64,000 nucleotides of DNA. Origin: Parelaphostrongylus tenuis. Lineage: Eukaryota; Nematoda; Chromadorea; Rhabditida; Metastrongylidae. Below, piece by piece: positions 1 through 11,429 of the stretch (positions are counted from its first letter, which is position 1; every line of letters begins with the position of its first letter). Both the position numbers and the translations under genes were made by a program. The stretch is taken from assembly GCA_019055375.1 (NCBI GenBank), contig JAHQIW010007362.1, positions 1 to 64,000 of the forward strand. Reading direction: 5' to 3'. Under the pieces are notes generated by a model that was not told the origin of the DNA, ran no database searches, and saw only the letters and a program-made list of their open reading frames with translations.

Positions 1-831
1 TAAATATACCCCGCTAAACCAGCCATTATATTGACGCTGAAAATTGCCAGACATCATTAAACAACATGCTCTGCTATGGTTATCATATTAACACAATAAA
101 ATTACCTTTCCTAAATCTTCAAAGCAGTCATATTGAAGTAGCTCAGCGATTTGCTTACGTTTTACCGGACCGCAGATAGGAACGACTTCAAGTAATGAGA
201 GACCTTTTTTGGCTCACTTCGGTCAACTTCCTCTTTGTCGCTTCGGCGACAAGCATTCTTGCGCTATATCGAAGCAGGATGAGATTGAGGCAATGTCGAC
301 TTGATAAAAACTGACTGTTTGCTACAGGATCTTACAGTACCGCCTGGAATTAATCGTCTCTCCGACTAGCAGCAAGTCCCAGTGAATCAGCCAGCCCGTT
401 CCCAAAAGATGATAATCATAGCCTTCGATGCGAGTCAATTCGGACGTGGATATGGAGCTTCTCGTTGGCCTTGCGACAGCCATTGACTCGATTTATGCTC
501 ATTCGTGAAACAACTCACTTTTGTTGACGATGATGACCTTGGTCAGGAATGAAGCGCGAATGACGACGAAACAGTTTTTGTGCAATGTGCAGATTTACTT
601 CCGCCTGATCAGTGAGTTCAGGATTGATTGCTTCAGTGTTACAAATTGTGAGAAGGTCAAGTATCAGATCATTCAATAAGCTTTGGCACTACAGAGATGA
701 AACGTCAAATTTCTCAACAAGAAACGACTGAAAGTGCATACTATGATATCGTTCAAGTGCACATTTTCTTGCGAACATTTCCGTTTACAATTTGCCTATA
801 CACTTTAGTATGAGTTCTCGTGGGAACAAAT
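1..831. other. Unassigned AT-rich sequence
   Basis: No open frame with coding character, RNA gene or recognisable repeat could be supported here. A slightly GC-richer patch around 430-620 has stops in all frames that I followed. Confidence 0.4.
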
Positions 832-1000
832 TTACTTGCTATTCATATAAGAATGGAGTGCAGCAGAAAGTACTGGCGAAGCGGTAGGCAGATCTGAAAC
901 TCGGGGCGGGTCATGGTTGCAGAAGGGACGGTTAGAAAGTGGTTTGTGGACTTTAGAAGTGGAGAAAGTAGTCTGGAGGATCATTCGCACTTGAATCTCT
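832..1000 (+). pseudogene. Mariner-like transposase, N-terminal HTH fragment
   Basis: Reading the plus strand from about 913 gives a peptide containing GTVRKWFVDFRSGESSLED. This is the recognition-helix end of the mariner-type HTH domain, where the family pattern is RTV-RWF-KFRSGD-SLED. The upstream part (about 832-912) aligns only loosely and has a stop and a frame change. No D,D(34)D catalytic region follows, so this is a dead N-terminal fragment. The minus-strand frame over the same bases is a shadow. The family assignment rests on this motif alone. Confidence 0.5.
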
Positions 1001-1119
1001 GATAGGAATCTCAACTATTTTTGCGCACCGTTTCATTAGCATTTCTTTCTGAGCGCTATTTGTGTATGAGTAGCACGAATTTGTCTCACAGCAGTTCCGT
1101 CCCAAAGTAAATATAAGCA

Positions 1120-1215
1120 ACTTGTGAACCAAGATGTTCGCAAGAAAATACGCAATTGAACGGCACCAAAGTCATGCAATTTCAACATTACGTTTAGTGC
1201 CAAAGCTCATGGAAC
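1120..1215 (+). repeat. Dispersed repeat, copy 1 (partner at 11334-11425)
   Basis: Imperfect ~90-bp match to 11334-11425. Shared blocks include CTTGTG-ACCAAGATG, CAATTGAAC and TCACGCAATTT/TCATGCAATTT, in the same order and spacing. Both copies lie just downstream of mariner HTH-like sequence, so they may be interior parts of one mariner family. Confidence 0.45.
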
Positions 1216-2254
1216 AGGCAATAAGAATCATTCAATAGCTTAGATCTCGGCGAATTCAACGCCGTTATTGATTTTGAAAAGGATGATAGTGCAGTGTAGC
1301 AGCAAAAATAAGATTAAGTTCCACCTTCAGCGCAATAGAATGGCCTTTCAAGATGGTTCCAGTACTTATTTGATAGAATGAAAAACCCCAGCTTTAGACT
1401 GGATTTTGTTTTTTGCAAAAGGTTTTCACATAGAGAAGAAATACTATGTCTCGTATTTAGATACACCCACCGAAAGTAGTCAACAGTGCACAGAAACTCG
1501 TGATGTATTAGAAATCACAAAATCTAAAATACGCTTAAAAACAAAGAAAACTTCTAGATAGAAATCGTAAGTCAAGTGACCTTTAAATCACGATGTGCTT
1601 AGCAGTTCCATGGTCACCTCAGTAGGATGCAATTTTCCTCAATCATGAAGCAGCCTTTTTTTTCATCTCGAATACTTTTAATATTATTAGTATTATGATC
1701 GTAGAAAAGACTTTATTTTATTGCTCTAAATGTGCAAACTTGCAATTCCGTTCTATATCGCCGCTGTTAAGTCATGAGAGAGCCGCAATGTAATCTTAAT
1801 ACATTATGCCTACTCCTAATGTAAAGGGTTAATTTCTTCTCGCTTCAACAGTGCTCTATAGAGACTTTTTCAGAACAACTTCAGTTTAAATCCCCCTGAT
1901 TCGAGCTATCCAAAGTACTCTCTGATTGCGAGGTTACAAGTAAAAAATCTATCTTATTCGCTGGAGAGGTAATTTTCATAGGAGTGTTAGCGACCGTTCG
2001 TAAGCTGAGATATGAGGCTACAGCCCACCTTCCGGAACATTCCCTTGTAACGTTGTAGTATCCAGATCAAAAATTATGATTAATATTCATTTTTTGCTTT
2101 CATTTTTATCAGATGCATAACTCATTCGAAGCCGAAGAGCATATCAGTGTGTAAAGAAATTCTCGACGCAATTTAGTGAGTTGTTTTCTGCAGAGCTTCT
2201 TTCAAAGTGGAGGAAAAGTTCCTGAATAACAATATACAAACAACTCCGCCTTAC
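1216..2254. other. Unassigned AT-rich sequence
   Basis: No feature supported. I searched the minus strand here for a second exon to accompany the signal-peptide exon at 2255-2425 and did not find a convincing one. Confidence 0.35.
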
Positions 2255-2425
2255 CCTGCGTTCGCCACGTCTCTGCACAGCCCCTGCCACCGCCACCGCC
2301 TTGTCGAATAGATTGTAAATATGGCTACTGCAAAAGGTAAACTCGATCTTGTTTTCGCTGCTAGGCCGTATTTCCAGAAATAAGCACACAGCTAGAATTA
2401 GAAAACATTGAACTATCAATTGCAT
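2255..2425 (-). CDS. Candidate first exon of a small secreted protein
   Basis: The minus-strand frame starts ATG at 2425 with a classic signal peptide: MQ, a hydrophobic core LIVQCFLILAVCLFL, then polar residues. About 30 residues follow, containing FCSSHIYNLF, then a basic run ending QRRGERRVRR that resembles a dibasic processing region. The frame crosses a good splice donor (exon end 2255, then GTAAGG), so the exon is taken to end there although the frame stays open further. The C-x2-H-I spacing recalls an insulin-type B chain, but the second B-chain cysteine is missing and I found no A-chain exon. It is unrecognised beyond 'possible secreted peptide'. A chance ORF is the main alternative. 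Confidence 0.35.
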
Positions 2426-4099
2426 GCTAATAGTCTGAAGAAGGAGGTTCGTTCGGCGAGGTTCAAATCACAGATCGAAAAATCAGCGAAGATCTAAGAA
2501 TCAAAAAAGCTTTTTGAAAAGCAATACATTTCTAAGTTCTTTGATGGTTGTGTTATAGTTTGAGTAGTAGCGCTCAAGGAAGTAATTTTGTTTGGCGCAT
2601 TATAAGCGAGATAAGAGAGAAAAAACACGTAGTTTTATAAAACATGATTTAACTTCAAATACTACTGCGACACAAAAATGTTTTTTGAAAAAACGGCGAC
2701 TTGGGGCCCTAGCCAAAAATCTGAGCTATCCAGTGGCACCTAACATTCTTATGAAAAGCATCTGCCCTGTGAATGAGGTCAGTTTTTCATTTGTTCTCTT
2801 ATAATCAGAATGAACCAGAAAATCTTTTACTATCTAAGTAAGTTGCTTAATCTGAAGTTTCACTCAAAGTAGAGAAGACACTCCTAAACGTACAGGAATC
2901 ACACACCCCGACCGTAGATTAACCCGTCTATAAGCAAACACGCTAAATATGTGAAGCTTATTTATATTTTCTCTGCTACACTGTAGTGAAAAGGCCCTAG
3001 TAAAAATAGGCACAGCATTAGAATCAATTAAACTTACGCGAACGAATAATTACTAATAGTCACAACTTTTTGAAGAAGAAAGATAACTAATGTATTGAGC
3101 TGGTCAAAGATCCAAGCTTCTGAATGGTCATTAACACTTATGAAAAATTTTTTCCAATCACTGGAAGGGATCGGTTTTTTATGCCGTGCCGTCTAACGAG
3201 AATATATCGACTTATTTTGTTTATTTGACGGGAGAATGGTATCAGTTGTTGTAGTAGCAGTAGCAATGATGTAAGTTCGGTGGCCAACATTTGAGAGCCA
3301 CCTACTTCTGCGAAACCTGGACGTAAATTGCATTTAAATTTTGGAATGACTCAGTGATTTATCGACGTCGTTATATTCTGTCTTGTCAGAATAAAAGATT
3401 GAATGAAGAAAGTCCGCGAGGTGCCTCGTGATAGTGACGTGCTCGCTCTTCCGGTTTATTTTTGGATTTTTAGCGTTTATTCAAAATGCCTCATAAGTTT
3501 TGCGCATTAATGTTTTCGATTCCTGCACGACGATCGTGACAGTAATTCAGAATCATTACCCTTGTGCTTCCATGCTCTAAAACATCAATGCGTAAAATGT
3601 TCAAGGGTTTTGGGTAAACAGTGCAAGTCCGGAAATGATGCCGAATGAGGTGTGTCATTGTCACGCGAGACGTTGCGTTTTTCTTCTTCCATCGTTTGAC
3701 CTGGTTTTGCGGCATATAAAAGCCTGAATAAATCAAGGAGTCAATCAGTTAGCTAAAACAACTTACGTCCATTCTTTTAAAAAAAACAGTGTCGTCGAAA
3801 CACAACCCATAGAGTACTTTTATTGCGACTGCTCTTTGAACAACTACAACTAACCTACGTCGGCTAAACAAGGTAAGTTCGCAAGGTCTACATATGCTGG
3901 ATGTAAAATTCGTTTCAGTTGTAGAGTCACTCAATGTTCTTGAAGCGGCTGCAAAAGCTGCTCTGCAGCACATCTTCGATTGAATTCTGTACTGAGTTGA
4001 GACCTGTATCAACCAGCATCCTATCGCTTATCAGCTGGTGGGAGAGCTGTCGAATGTGCCACGTGATAAGCAGAGGTGAGTCGATTTCCGCTCTATAAT

Positions 4100-4336
4100 C
4101 TATATTTGTATCATTTGCCCTCTACTGGCCGTCAGGTGATTCGATCGAGCTCCGTTGGATTTCCCATTTGATCCTGTCGCGAGCAAGAGTAATTCAACAG
4201 GTTTTCCATAGTCAAAAGACTCGCAGTGCTGTGGTTTATCTTGACGACTCTCGCCAGATATTCTCAGCTCAGATTGGTGTTTTACTGCTAGAGGCCTCAC
4301 ATTATGTGGTTCCAAAATGCTAGGCTGTCGTCCCAC
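4100..4336 (-). CDS. Unrecognised open frame, possible repeat remnant
   Basis: A 78-codon minus-strand frame opens at ATG 4336. Its composition is less random than that of its neighbours (for example PLAVKHQSELRISGESRQDK), rich in Gln, Ser, Lys and Arg, with no signal peptide or membrane segment. No family is recognised. No splice borders or neighbouring exons were identified, so it may be a fragment of a dispersed repeat or chance. Confidence 0.2.
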   Translation of the reverse strand: MGRQPSILEPHNVRPLAVKHQSELRISGESRQDKPQHCESFDYGKPVELLLLATGSNGKSNGARSNHLTASRGQMIQI

Positions 4337-6463
4337 GTTTGTCGTTGGAACGCATCACTAGGTGGTCGACATTATGGTCCATAAGGTAGTGTCTTTGATC
4401 CATGCTTGATGATGTATATATTAAGGGCAAAGAAGAGTTTAGGAAAAGATCAAGATTTTTTTGCTCATTTGCTTAATGAGGAATATTTATTCTATCCAGA
4501 ACACTGAATGGTATGCAAAATATTCGACTCCAAATTGAAGTTGAATCTACGCTTTACCCATACAGTGGGCGCATGCCATCGCTAGATCATTGACGCCAGC
4601 GCTTTATTACGACCGATTTGAATTATCGTAGCTTTCAGCAACAAATAATTAACGGATTTGCTCGATTATGCAAATATCGGACTAAACCCAATTACTGATA
4701 GCTGTGATAGTCTATCTCGAAGGAAGGGTGGAAGCAGCGGTGGCATCGGTGGTGCAGTAGTAGAGGGCACCGGTGCGGTTATGACTTGGTTTCCCTCCCG
4801 CCTTGAACAGGATGTTTTGTGTATCACTCAACATTCTTAAAACACCATAAGGCTGCTAATACTACATCCTGAATTCTTGAAGATCTTAATGAGGTCGGAT
4901 ATGTGACATTGCCTGAAAGATCGTGTTAAGTTCTCACTTACCCTTCCTTTATGTAATTCCCTTTAAAGAGTAGAGAGCGACTAGAGTCAATAACTCTAAT
5001 CAGTTGTCCACATACGGTTGTCTTCGCTACCGTTTGAGTGGTCAAGACCTTAAAGTGGGTGAACGACTGAGTGACAATCGACTTGAATTACTGGCTCTAA
5101 AAAAGACGAAGGGGTCGAGATTAGCCCAATTAAATCCCCATGCCAATGTCATGGCGTTACTTAGATCATAAGCAGAACTTATAGGACCGCCTTTTTTTTG
5201 ATAGGGTGCGAAAGTATTTCGTTGAATTGAGGTTAAATATGTACTTCCAATTTTTGTAGAATGTGTATTCGTGGAAACTCTAGCAGCTATAGAATAAGTC
5301 TGGTATTCATTTTTTTGAAGCGTTTGAGCAGTTGTGAACTCAAAATTGAGAAGACTGACAATGTAATGTTCTCATCATTCTCTTGAAAGTGGTTTTGCTT
5401 TTGTCATATCTTTAATAAAGAGCGCATGTTAGCAATAATGAGAGTTGTCCTACCACATTCATGATCGATCAAGCGATGGTCTATGGTTAAATCCGGTTGC
5501 CTCAGGATCATCAAGCCTTCTATTACTCAGGGTCGGCAAATTGGGATTAAACTTGTTTTGAAGAATAGCAGCACTGAATCAATACATTGATAGGCATCGT
5601 GAATCAATGTAAAGGTCAGATACCCGTTTAATCGAACCATGCCAGCTGGAGACGAATGCATGATTCATCAATAAGAACTGATTAACGGCCAGAGCTTCGG
5701 GTTCATATCTCCACTACATCATCTAAACTACAAACCTCTGATATCAAACGGATATAACATCACATTTATGTAAGGACGCAATTTGTCCGGCAGATATACC
5801 TCTACATGATCCGGCAATTGTGGAAGTTGGAAACCTGCTGCATCATTATGGTATGGTCATGAATCTTTGCTAATGGATAGATCCACTTGGCTAAAACTTT
5901 CCTTTTTACTGCATATATTAGCATTATAATGTTGGAAGTATATATCGCAGAGTGTTGAGCGGTGTGGAGATTATTCTACACCAAGCAGAAACTAAACCCG
6001 CGCTTCCTTCATACCTGGGACTATGTTACAATTACACCAACTAAGCTATCGCTTTGCTACAACTCTTCCTTCATAGAACGTTTCGAATAGTTAACTTTAA
6101 TATATAAAAATTGAGAAGACTTATCTCGATTAGCTGTTCGTGCCAAAAACCCGAAATGAATCGGAACGACGAATGAGTCACCATCACATGAGACTCACGC
6201 CCATTCTTCGTTTGATTAAAGAAGGCGGGTCGCCAAAACGTCAGCCGAGTTACTACAACTAATTTACCAACCTCGCGTCACCTAATCAAGATAAGTTTTC
6301 TCGAATTTCATAGATCAACTGATTGTGCCGAGGTTTTCAGAAAGTCGAACTTTTGAGTTGATTTTGAGTTAGGTGATATGTGCTTACCAGATTAAATCCG
6401 TTGAAGGTCGATAGCTGACAGTTACAAGTGCATATATCGAAGAAAGTGTGAGATCAAACCGGT

Positions 6464-6537
6464 GATCCCAGTGGTGTAGTGGTAGCACGAGTCCCCGACA
6501 TGGGTTGGATGCGGATCAAACTCTCGCCTATGATCGA
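6464..6537 (+). pseudogene. tRNA-like sequence (degenerate Pol III promoter boxes)
   Basis: An A-box-like GTGGTGTAGTGGTAGC and a B-box-like GCGGATCAAACTC sit at tRNA spacing. The acceptor and T stems do not pair cleanly, so it is not called a functional tRNA. It resembles the sequence at 16985-17060, which suggests a tRNA-derived repeat family. Confidence 0.4.
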
Positions 6538-7169
6538 GAGTTTTACATAGCATTGAACACTTTTAGATATACCCATTTATTTCTACTTTCCGGTTCACGA
6601 ATTGTTTTAATGCTTTTGATTGCTGCAGTGGAATGCCTAGCAAAGTGTTGCTATCGTTCTATCTTCTGTCGCTGATTTTGCTTTTACTGATGTCAATTTA
6701 ATCTCCAAGGGGCTTTCTTTGCTCGACCTGTAGTGCTCAGTAAATGAAGAATACCATTTACATGATATCTGCAAGTGAGTTTACAATAAATGAGTTCCTT
6801 GCAAGAAAATGTATAAGATAGATATCGTCTTTAATTCTTTTTCTCTGATAGGAACGAGCACGCGTTTAATTAAAATACGACTAACGACGAGCACCTATGA
6901 CCTGGGTTTTAAGATCATGCGATTGGAAGCAATGTATCTTATGGATTCGTACTCAAGTTTCGATTGCGACTTGAAAGTACTAAGTCGATTGCTTTAGAAG
7001 TATAGCAACCATAAGCATCACTTATTCTGTGAAAAGGAATAGCTAGAGAACTAATCTTTATTCTAAGCCTCACGAGTTTGGTACCTTTTTTCCGATACTT
7101 AAATAGTAAAGTGCATTCTGAACTACTCTTCATAGGAAACGATATAATCGCCGCTATCAGAAGATACCT

Positions 7170-7665
7170 AGAAACAGTGGTCTAGAAAGTTCTGTGAAAA
7201 CTGTGGAAATCCCCTCTAAAACGCTGCTTCATCAATTAGTTCGAAACCGCTCGTATGAACATGTATGTAATACCAAGAACTGCGTTTTGTCGCGACGGCC
7301 GGAAGGTGACTGCATGAACGCAGGTACAATATACCTTATCTTTGTAGGACATGTGGTGATGCATACACTGGCGAAACAGGCAAACCATTTTACATCCGCA
7401 TAGTAACACCTAGAAGGAAAGTCAACTAAAGACCCAGCTAAGCGTCTAAGAACACATAAAATACAAGGCCCTAGCGATGGCGACTTCGAGATAGTACTTA
7501 AGATCTTAGGGAACGAATTGAAAACATCGGAGCGAGAAACCCTCTAAACTTTTCGAATAAATTCTAAGAGCCCACAAATGAACAAGAAAGGAGAGTGCCT
7601 TAACATAACCAACCACACTGCACCTCATATTAGATTCCAGCCACATTGCAATTTATCCTAGATTA
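7170..7665 (+). pseudogene. Penelope-like element, GIY-YIG endonuclease fragment (P1)
   Basis: The plus strand encodes, in order, the Cys-containing linker and GIY-YIG region of a PLE: HQLVRNRSYEHVCNTKNC, then EGDCMNAGTIYLI (the YLI strand of GIY-YIG), then after a frame change remnants of the ETGRP helix, a decayed stretch ending near ETL, and the conserved C-terminal tail (NKKGECLNITN). The reverse transcriptase is absent and there are at least two frame changes. In PLEs this domain nicks target DNA for retrotransposition. The fragment is inactive. It is isolated from the other PLEs, which cluster at 37-53 kb. Confidence 0.75.
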
Positions 7666-7669
7666 ATTC

Positions 7670-8654
7670 TCTAGTCTGACTTTCAGCTGACTGACACCTT
7701 CGCTCGACTTCACTCGGTGATATGGGGCGGGTCAATGCGTCACCCAGCGCAAGAAAAAAAAATAGGCAGTCCTGGACCGGAATACACAACGAGTGGTTCT
7801 TTCCTGAAGCAGTAGTCGCTCACTAATGTACTAGATTTTCATTTTTTCGCAAAATTCAACATAATTATATAAATAACGTTATAATGAATAATATGGTCAG
7901 GCTCCGAGGAACGTTTTTGCTGAATCGTCAGTTACAAACATTCAAGAAAGTCCATCGATGACCAAAAAGAACAATCGATCGGAGAAAAGACACCACTCTC
8001 GTGAAGCCCAAAATATAGTTCCTGAGCTATTCTTTTCTTCTTCACCGTTTTGTATTATAATCATGCTGAGTTTTGAGGAAAGTCGGTTTATTACGTATAG
8101 ATTCGTTTACATTTATATTAGCTTGAGCCACTCAATAATATTTTGTTGATAAACCTGGTGGTGTTCCGTTATCAAACTCCCTCGTTCGACCCTTTAAAGT
8201 AAGGCTTTATGCTTTCTCGGGCTTTCTACTGGTCACTGGATATATTTAACTTCGGGTGCACTAATACCTGCTCATTAACTAAACCCTTTTCAGTGCGCTT
8301 CAGCAGGGCAAGTAATGTAGAGTTCACTCTTCACGCATAATATCGTTTCTCGAATAGCGACGTGAGTACTGTTTTAAAGGGCGCCTCGGAAGGGTTTTTC
8401 CGCAATGGAATTACGGAAAAAACTTCCTCTTATCGTTGTGTGGTATCAAGCTTTTTTTTCTTTTGTAATGCCAGAATTACTTGCTCCAAAACCCAAGCTA
8501 AAAAATGCAGAACACATTTTTTTTGACACTTTCAACCCTCTATGGGGACCTTTATAAAACCAGAATCACCTTGAGATCACTCAAAATTATGCCACCGAAT
8601 ACTGCTTGGAGAGCCAGAGCAAATCTATGCACACACCTCAACTAGACTGCTAAT
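7670..8654. other. Unassigned sequence
   Basis: AT-rich with T and A runs. No coding or RNA feature is supported. Confidence 0.35.
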
Positions 8655-9170
8655 CGAGCAGTTACCCTTTCTCGTCTTTTGCTAATCTCTGTAGGTGCTT
8701 CAGTCCAGACACTGAGTTAGCGACCGCGAACGTTTTACACTCTATGTCTAGTGAAACTCAACGAACACAGAGTGTTGTACACTCGATTGCTTTTGGCTGG
8801 TATATTCAAATATCCACTGGACATAGAGTGTAAAACGTTCGTCGTCTCTAACTCTTAGGATATTTGAATATACCAGCCAAAAGCAATCGGTTGTACAACA
8901 CTCTGTGTTTGGTGAGTTTCACTGGACGCAGAGTGTAAAATGTTCCTCGTCGCTAACTCTTAGTGTGGGGACTGGAGCACCCACAGAGATTAGCAAAAGA
9001 CGAGAAAGGGTAACTGCCCGACTGACGAGATCGCAAGATCGAAACACGTATATTGGGCCCTATAAGTCAGCCCTCCTTGACAGACCACTGACATGCGTGG
9101 CTCATGAAATGATTATCAGGAATATTGCTTCTTTGAGCTGAGGTCAAGAAAACACTCGAATCGAAAGGTA
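8655..9170. repeat. Palindromic repeat R1, two copies head to head
   Basis: The left arm (about 8655-8815) is the inverse of the right arm (about 8858-9020). The inner 31 bp (8785-8815 and 8858-8888) are perfectly complementary. The 42-bp loop carries a third partial copy of the same unit (core AGAGTGTAAAACGTTCGTCG). The right arm continues to about 9170 and matches a single R1 copy inserted in a Penelope-like element at 50485-50868. The plus-strand frame over the right arm is not thought to be coding. The class is unknown, but it behaves like a non-autonomous DNA element. Confidence 0.7.
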
Positions 9171-9355
9171 GACTGTCAATGTTGAAATTTTACACAAATT
9201 TGTTATGACAAACTTTAGATCTCACGTGACTTTTTAATGAGAAACCATTTGTAGAAATATGGTGTATGAAAAGATGCGTTTAGAGCTGTGGTTGGATTTT
9301 TCCTCTGTCGCACATGTCGTCGATTATTCAGTAGTCAATAGTACGATTCTACGCT

Positions 9356-9555
9356 CAAGGCTCACCAAGTACTCCATCTTGGGTGTTAGCGATTTGCTAC
9401 CAGACTTGTCTCGGAGGACAGAAGCATTAGCCTGAAAGATCGGTTAGCCACTGCAGGTCATTGTGAAGGCCAGATTTGCACCAGAATAGGTCCACAATGC
9501 TAAGAATGGAATCGAATGCATGGCGCAACCTTCAGGAATTGATCAACCAGTTGTA
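9356..9555 (+). repeat. SINE fragment, 3' two-thirds
   Basis: It matches the body and tail of the SINE at 48273-48577 in order: GGCTCACCAAG, a CAGACTTGTCT block, TCATTGTGAAGGCCAGAT, GAATGCATGGCGCA and GGAATTGATCAACC. The tRNA-like head with A and B boxes is missing. Divergence is high, so this is an old copy. Confidence 0.6.
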
Positions 9556-9761
9556 AACCGCGAATCCAAACTGGGCGTATCTAACTCGCAAGGGCTTTCA
9601 CCGCCAGCATAGAAACGGCTCCACTCCTACCCCCAACCACTGTGCCCTCAGCTTGGTAAGCACTGTGTGTCTCACTGCTCTCTGCCACTCGTCACCTGTT
9701 CATCAGGAAGAAGGTTGCTGTTTCAGTCTCTAACCACTACACTCTGGTGCAGTTTTTGGTG

Positions 9762-10154
9762 TTATCTTTTTGTTTCACTACAATATTCTCGAATTGCAGG
9801 TTGTGTCATAGCCGTTTTAAGCGCATCTACGCTGGTATAGCGAGTAGCTAAGATTTCTTTCTGAGTATAAGCCACACGGAGTGAGCCATCCTGGTTGAGA
9901 TCCGGCAAACTTGACGGCCAGTTATCTTCTACTCCAGAAGTCTGAAAACGCGTGTTAACAAACTGCAATCGCTGAGCGAACCGAATGCGCAGGAGGCCTG
10001 CTAAAGTGCCAATCCTAAGACTCCAGTATGTCCCGTAAGACTTGCTGCACATAGCACGCTGTGTTAATTTTGACGTTTTCGCTAGTGAAGAGCAGCAACG
10101 CTCAACACTGGCCACTGTACGAGACACTGGACTTTTGAGAACATTCTTCGACAA
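9762..10154 (-). pseudogene. Mariner-like transposase, C-terminal half (dead)
   Basis: The minus strand keeps the C-terminal landmarks of a mariner transposase: a FTSENVKINTACYVQQVL segment in one frame, then in another frame WPSSLPDLNQDGS, where the PDLN block holds the third catalytic Asp of D,D(34)D, then KEILATRYTSVDALKTAM and a REYC tail. Frame changes separate the blocks. The HTH domain and first Asp are missing. It would have cut and pasted DNA at TA sites. No intact terminal inverted repeat was found around it. It abuts a region with SINE-like A-box sequence at 9640-9750. Confidence 0.65.
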
Positions 10155-10676
10155 TTATCATTTCTTGACAAACTATCAGGCACATTGTTTTCCTTTATAA
10201 CGAAGTACTACTGATGAAGTGGTACCCAATACAGAAATGTTGCCTTGAAGTGGGTTTAGTTCTTTATATTGCATCTAAACGCTGACGTCCGTCACTACAC
10301 ATGATGATGACATGTGCTATTGCATGAGCAGGGTCCATCAAGTGCTTTTGGGTATGATCATTGTCGCTTCAGCTACACTTTACTTCTGCACATATCACAA
10401 CGCGTGTGGGCGCGGTTGCTGAAGACGCTCAGCGGCACACACTTGAACGATCAGCAATTCAGTCCTGATCTCAAAACTTACCAAGCTTTCGTTCCCTACG
10501 GGGACGGTTACTCGGAGTAAAATTCTTTGGGATTATCCAAGCATTGTTTTGAAAGAAACTACAGATAAAACGTACCTAAGATTTCCTGTCGGTGCTCACA
10601 TGCTCTACATGTTTTCAACAAGTACTAGTGAAAGCACGTGACTGGTGTAAAGCATGATTTTATTCTAAATATTAGT
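10155..10676. other. Unassigned sequence
   Basis: A 68-codon plus-strand frame at 10314-10520 has no recognisable motif and no splice borders. It is treated as chance. Confidence 0.3.
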
Positions 10677-10925
10677 TCACCTGTGCCACCTGTCGCCCCG
10701 TTGATTGTCGAATGACTCGAGAGGGCACCAGCAACACTTTCATTTTTCCCTATCGCATGCAAGAGTAGCTGAGTGGGTCCGCTTTGCTCTAGAGATTTGT
10801 TGAGCACAATATCTTTTTTCTAGTGTTGTCGTGAAGAAATCGGACCATCGTGTCTGTGGTCTTCCTGAAGAACGTTCGATATCCCGAGGAATCCAGTCGG
10901 TAACGGCTATCGTCTACGACGAGAA
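10677..10925 (-). mobile_element. RTE family A, 3' end fragment (copy 1)
   Basis: About 250 bp matches the 3' end of the RTE copies at 61.2 and 62.7 kb on the minus strand. It includes the terminal CACCTG-CACCTGTCG-CCCGTTGAT block (read on plus), the codons for the W-TLARDR-KW region and the conserved arginine-tryptophan TRW-DFF region. It is heavily 5'-truncated. No target-site duplication is visible. Confidence 0.8.
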
Positions 10926-11171
10926 TGTTAGTAACAGTGTCATAGAGCGGTTTTCTTAGAAACCGCAATAGTAGGAGATTTTAGCTCAAGAATGAATAAT
11001 AAGAATTTCTCGCACAAGAGGAAAATCTCTTGTTCAGAGGAAAATCGTTTTTTTTTTGGTCGTATGAGGATAACATACTTGAACCAATTTTACAATGAGT
11101 TGCTTGAGTTTGGTGCCACATGCGCATTTTCCTTCCAACATTTGGCATACATCTTGCCGATGCTTGTTTTA

Positions 11172-11318
11172 GGATGGAGCTGTCCTGGCAACAAATTCGT
11201 TTGCTACTAATGCACGAATGGCGTGTAGGAGAAAATGGGAGTGTGCGGCGCGCCGTTTCCCCACACGCCATTTGCGCATGGATACTAAGCACATTTTCTA
11301 AATGGACAGCTCCATCTT
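11172..11318. repeat. Imperfect palindrome of a possible mariner N-terminus
   Basis: The ends are exact inverse copies of ATGGAGCTGTCC, and inverted similarity continues through GAATGGCGTGT/AAATGGCGTGT to a GGCGCGCC centre near 11250. Read on plus, one arm starts MELSWQQIRLLLMHEWRVG, which resembles the first helix of a mariner HTH domain (M-L--QQIR-LLL-EF--G). The other arm, read on minus, starts MELS but has a stop after five codons. No further transposase sequence follows. Confidence 0.45.
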
Positions 11319-11333
11319 AGAGCATGTATAGGC

Positions 11334-11425
11334 AAGTTGTGTACCAAGATGATCACGAGGTAATGTGCAATTGAACAAGGCCGAAATCACGCAATTTTAT
11401 GGCAAATCGTAGTTAAACCAAAACT
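11334..11425 (+). repeat. Dispersed repeat, copy 2 (partner at 1120-1215)
   Basis: See copy 1. This copy begins immediately after the palindromic mariner-like block. Confidence 0.45.
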
Positions 11426-11429
11426 GCAC

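Larger units (their letters stand above)
2430..7165. other. Long unassigned stretch
   Basis: Mostly AT-rich sequence with scattered short frames and no exon with good splice borders. It contains the unrecognised minus-strand frame at 4100-4336 and the tRNA-like sequence at 6464-6537, listed separately. The frame at 4658-4840 is a low-complexity Gly/Ser run and is not supported. Confidence 0.35.

Noticed and set aside
2255..2425. Insulin-like peptide B chain
   Set aside because: The C-x2-H-I start is suggestive, but the second B-chain cysteine is absent and no A-chain exon was found. Kept only as a secreted-peptide candidate.
4658..4840. Glycine-rich protein
   Set aside because: A short GGT-rich run (GGTGGAAGCAGCGGTGG) makes low-complexity Gly/Ser without further support.
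9640..9750. Second SINE head next to mariner fragment
   Set aside because: AACCACTACACTCTGGTGCAG resembles an inverted A box, but no B box or body follows.
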